A stretch of 5,216 bases of DNA from Synergistaceae bacterium (GTDB taxonomy: Bacteria; Synergistota; Synergistia; Synergistales; Synergistaceae): assembly GCA_031290815.1 (NCBI GenBank), contig JAISLO010000261.1:1-5216 (forward strand), read 5' to 3'. Of the stretch, positions 5,177-5,216 are shown in pieces. The notes beneath the pieces were generated by a model. The model was given only the letters and a program-made list of their open reading frames with translations. It was not told where the DNA came from and did not search any database. Every line of letters begins with the position of its first letter. Position 1 is the first letter of the stretch. The position numbers were made by a program, and so were the translations under genes.

Positions 5177-5216
5177 GAAAAATACGGTTGCCGGGCTGTC
5201 CGGGTGGATAGCGCGG
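5175..5216 (+). CDS. Possible start of a rightward gene, cut by the window end
   Basis: ATG at 5175 opens a frame that continues to the edge for 14 codons (MKNTVAGLSGWIAR) and has a stop 25 bases upstream (TAG at 5148). There is no Shine-Dalgarno before it, so translation would have to be leaderless or begin further right. The basic then hydrophobic beginning could be the start of a membrane or exported protein, but the fragment is too short to identify. It is listed because a promoter-like sequence lies immediately upstream. Confidence 0.25.
   Translation, partial: MKNTVAGLSGWIAR

Overview
The window looks like chromosomal DNA from an anaerobic Gram-negative bacterium, most likely Synergistota (a Fretibacterium-like lineage). 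The main clue is the C-terminus of the large secreted protein. It has a Gly-rich stretch with an invariant-type Cys (GAGGCSAG), then one hydrophobic helix and a short basic tail, which is the layout of the SYNERG-CTERM class of sorting signals. GLUG repeats, an InlB-type B-repeat, an FN3 domain, a solo ECF S component and moderately high-GC coding DNA all fit. This assignment is inference from protein architecture, since no marker gene is present.

Layout, left to right. (1) The C-terminal end of a GH26-like glycoside hydrolase enters from the left on the + strand and stops at 281. (2) Convergent to it, 3419 to 321 on the minus strand encodes a 1032-residue surface protein. It runs signal peptide, about eight GLUG motifs, an Ig-like stretch, an InlB-type repeat, FN3, a Pro-rich and acidic linker, a beta-rich C-terminal region and the sorting tail. 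(3) A 365-370 bp intergenic region (3420-3790) holds the leader of the surface-protein gene, a minus-strand hairpin followed by T7, a roughly 160 bp stretch open in one frame on each strand but lacking a proper start, and an extended -10 promoter for the next gene. (4) 3791-4435 + encodes a membrane-embedded ECF vitamin-transporter S component, possibly for pantothenate. (5) Convergent to it, 5044 to 4469 encodes a small, probably cytoplasmic protein whose middle resembles the N-terminal helical region of flagellin without the D0 ends. (6) The last 170 bp carry back-to-back promoter-like sequences and the possible first 14 codons of a + strand gene that runs off the window.

The genes do not form an operon: orientations alternate (+, -, +, -, +?) and each appears to have its own promoter. 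No mobile element, CRISPR array, tRNA or rRNA was seen, and no recognisable riboswitch. I do not see a clear new multi-gene system. The points most worth a second look are the flagellin-like orphan, the sorting-tail protein, and the orphan terminator with its attached coding-like remnant.
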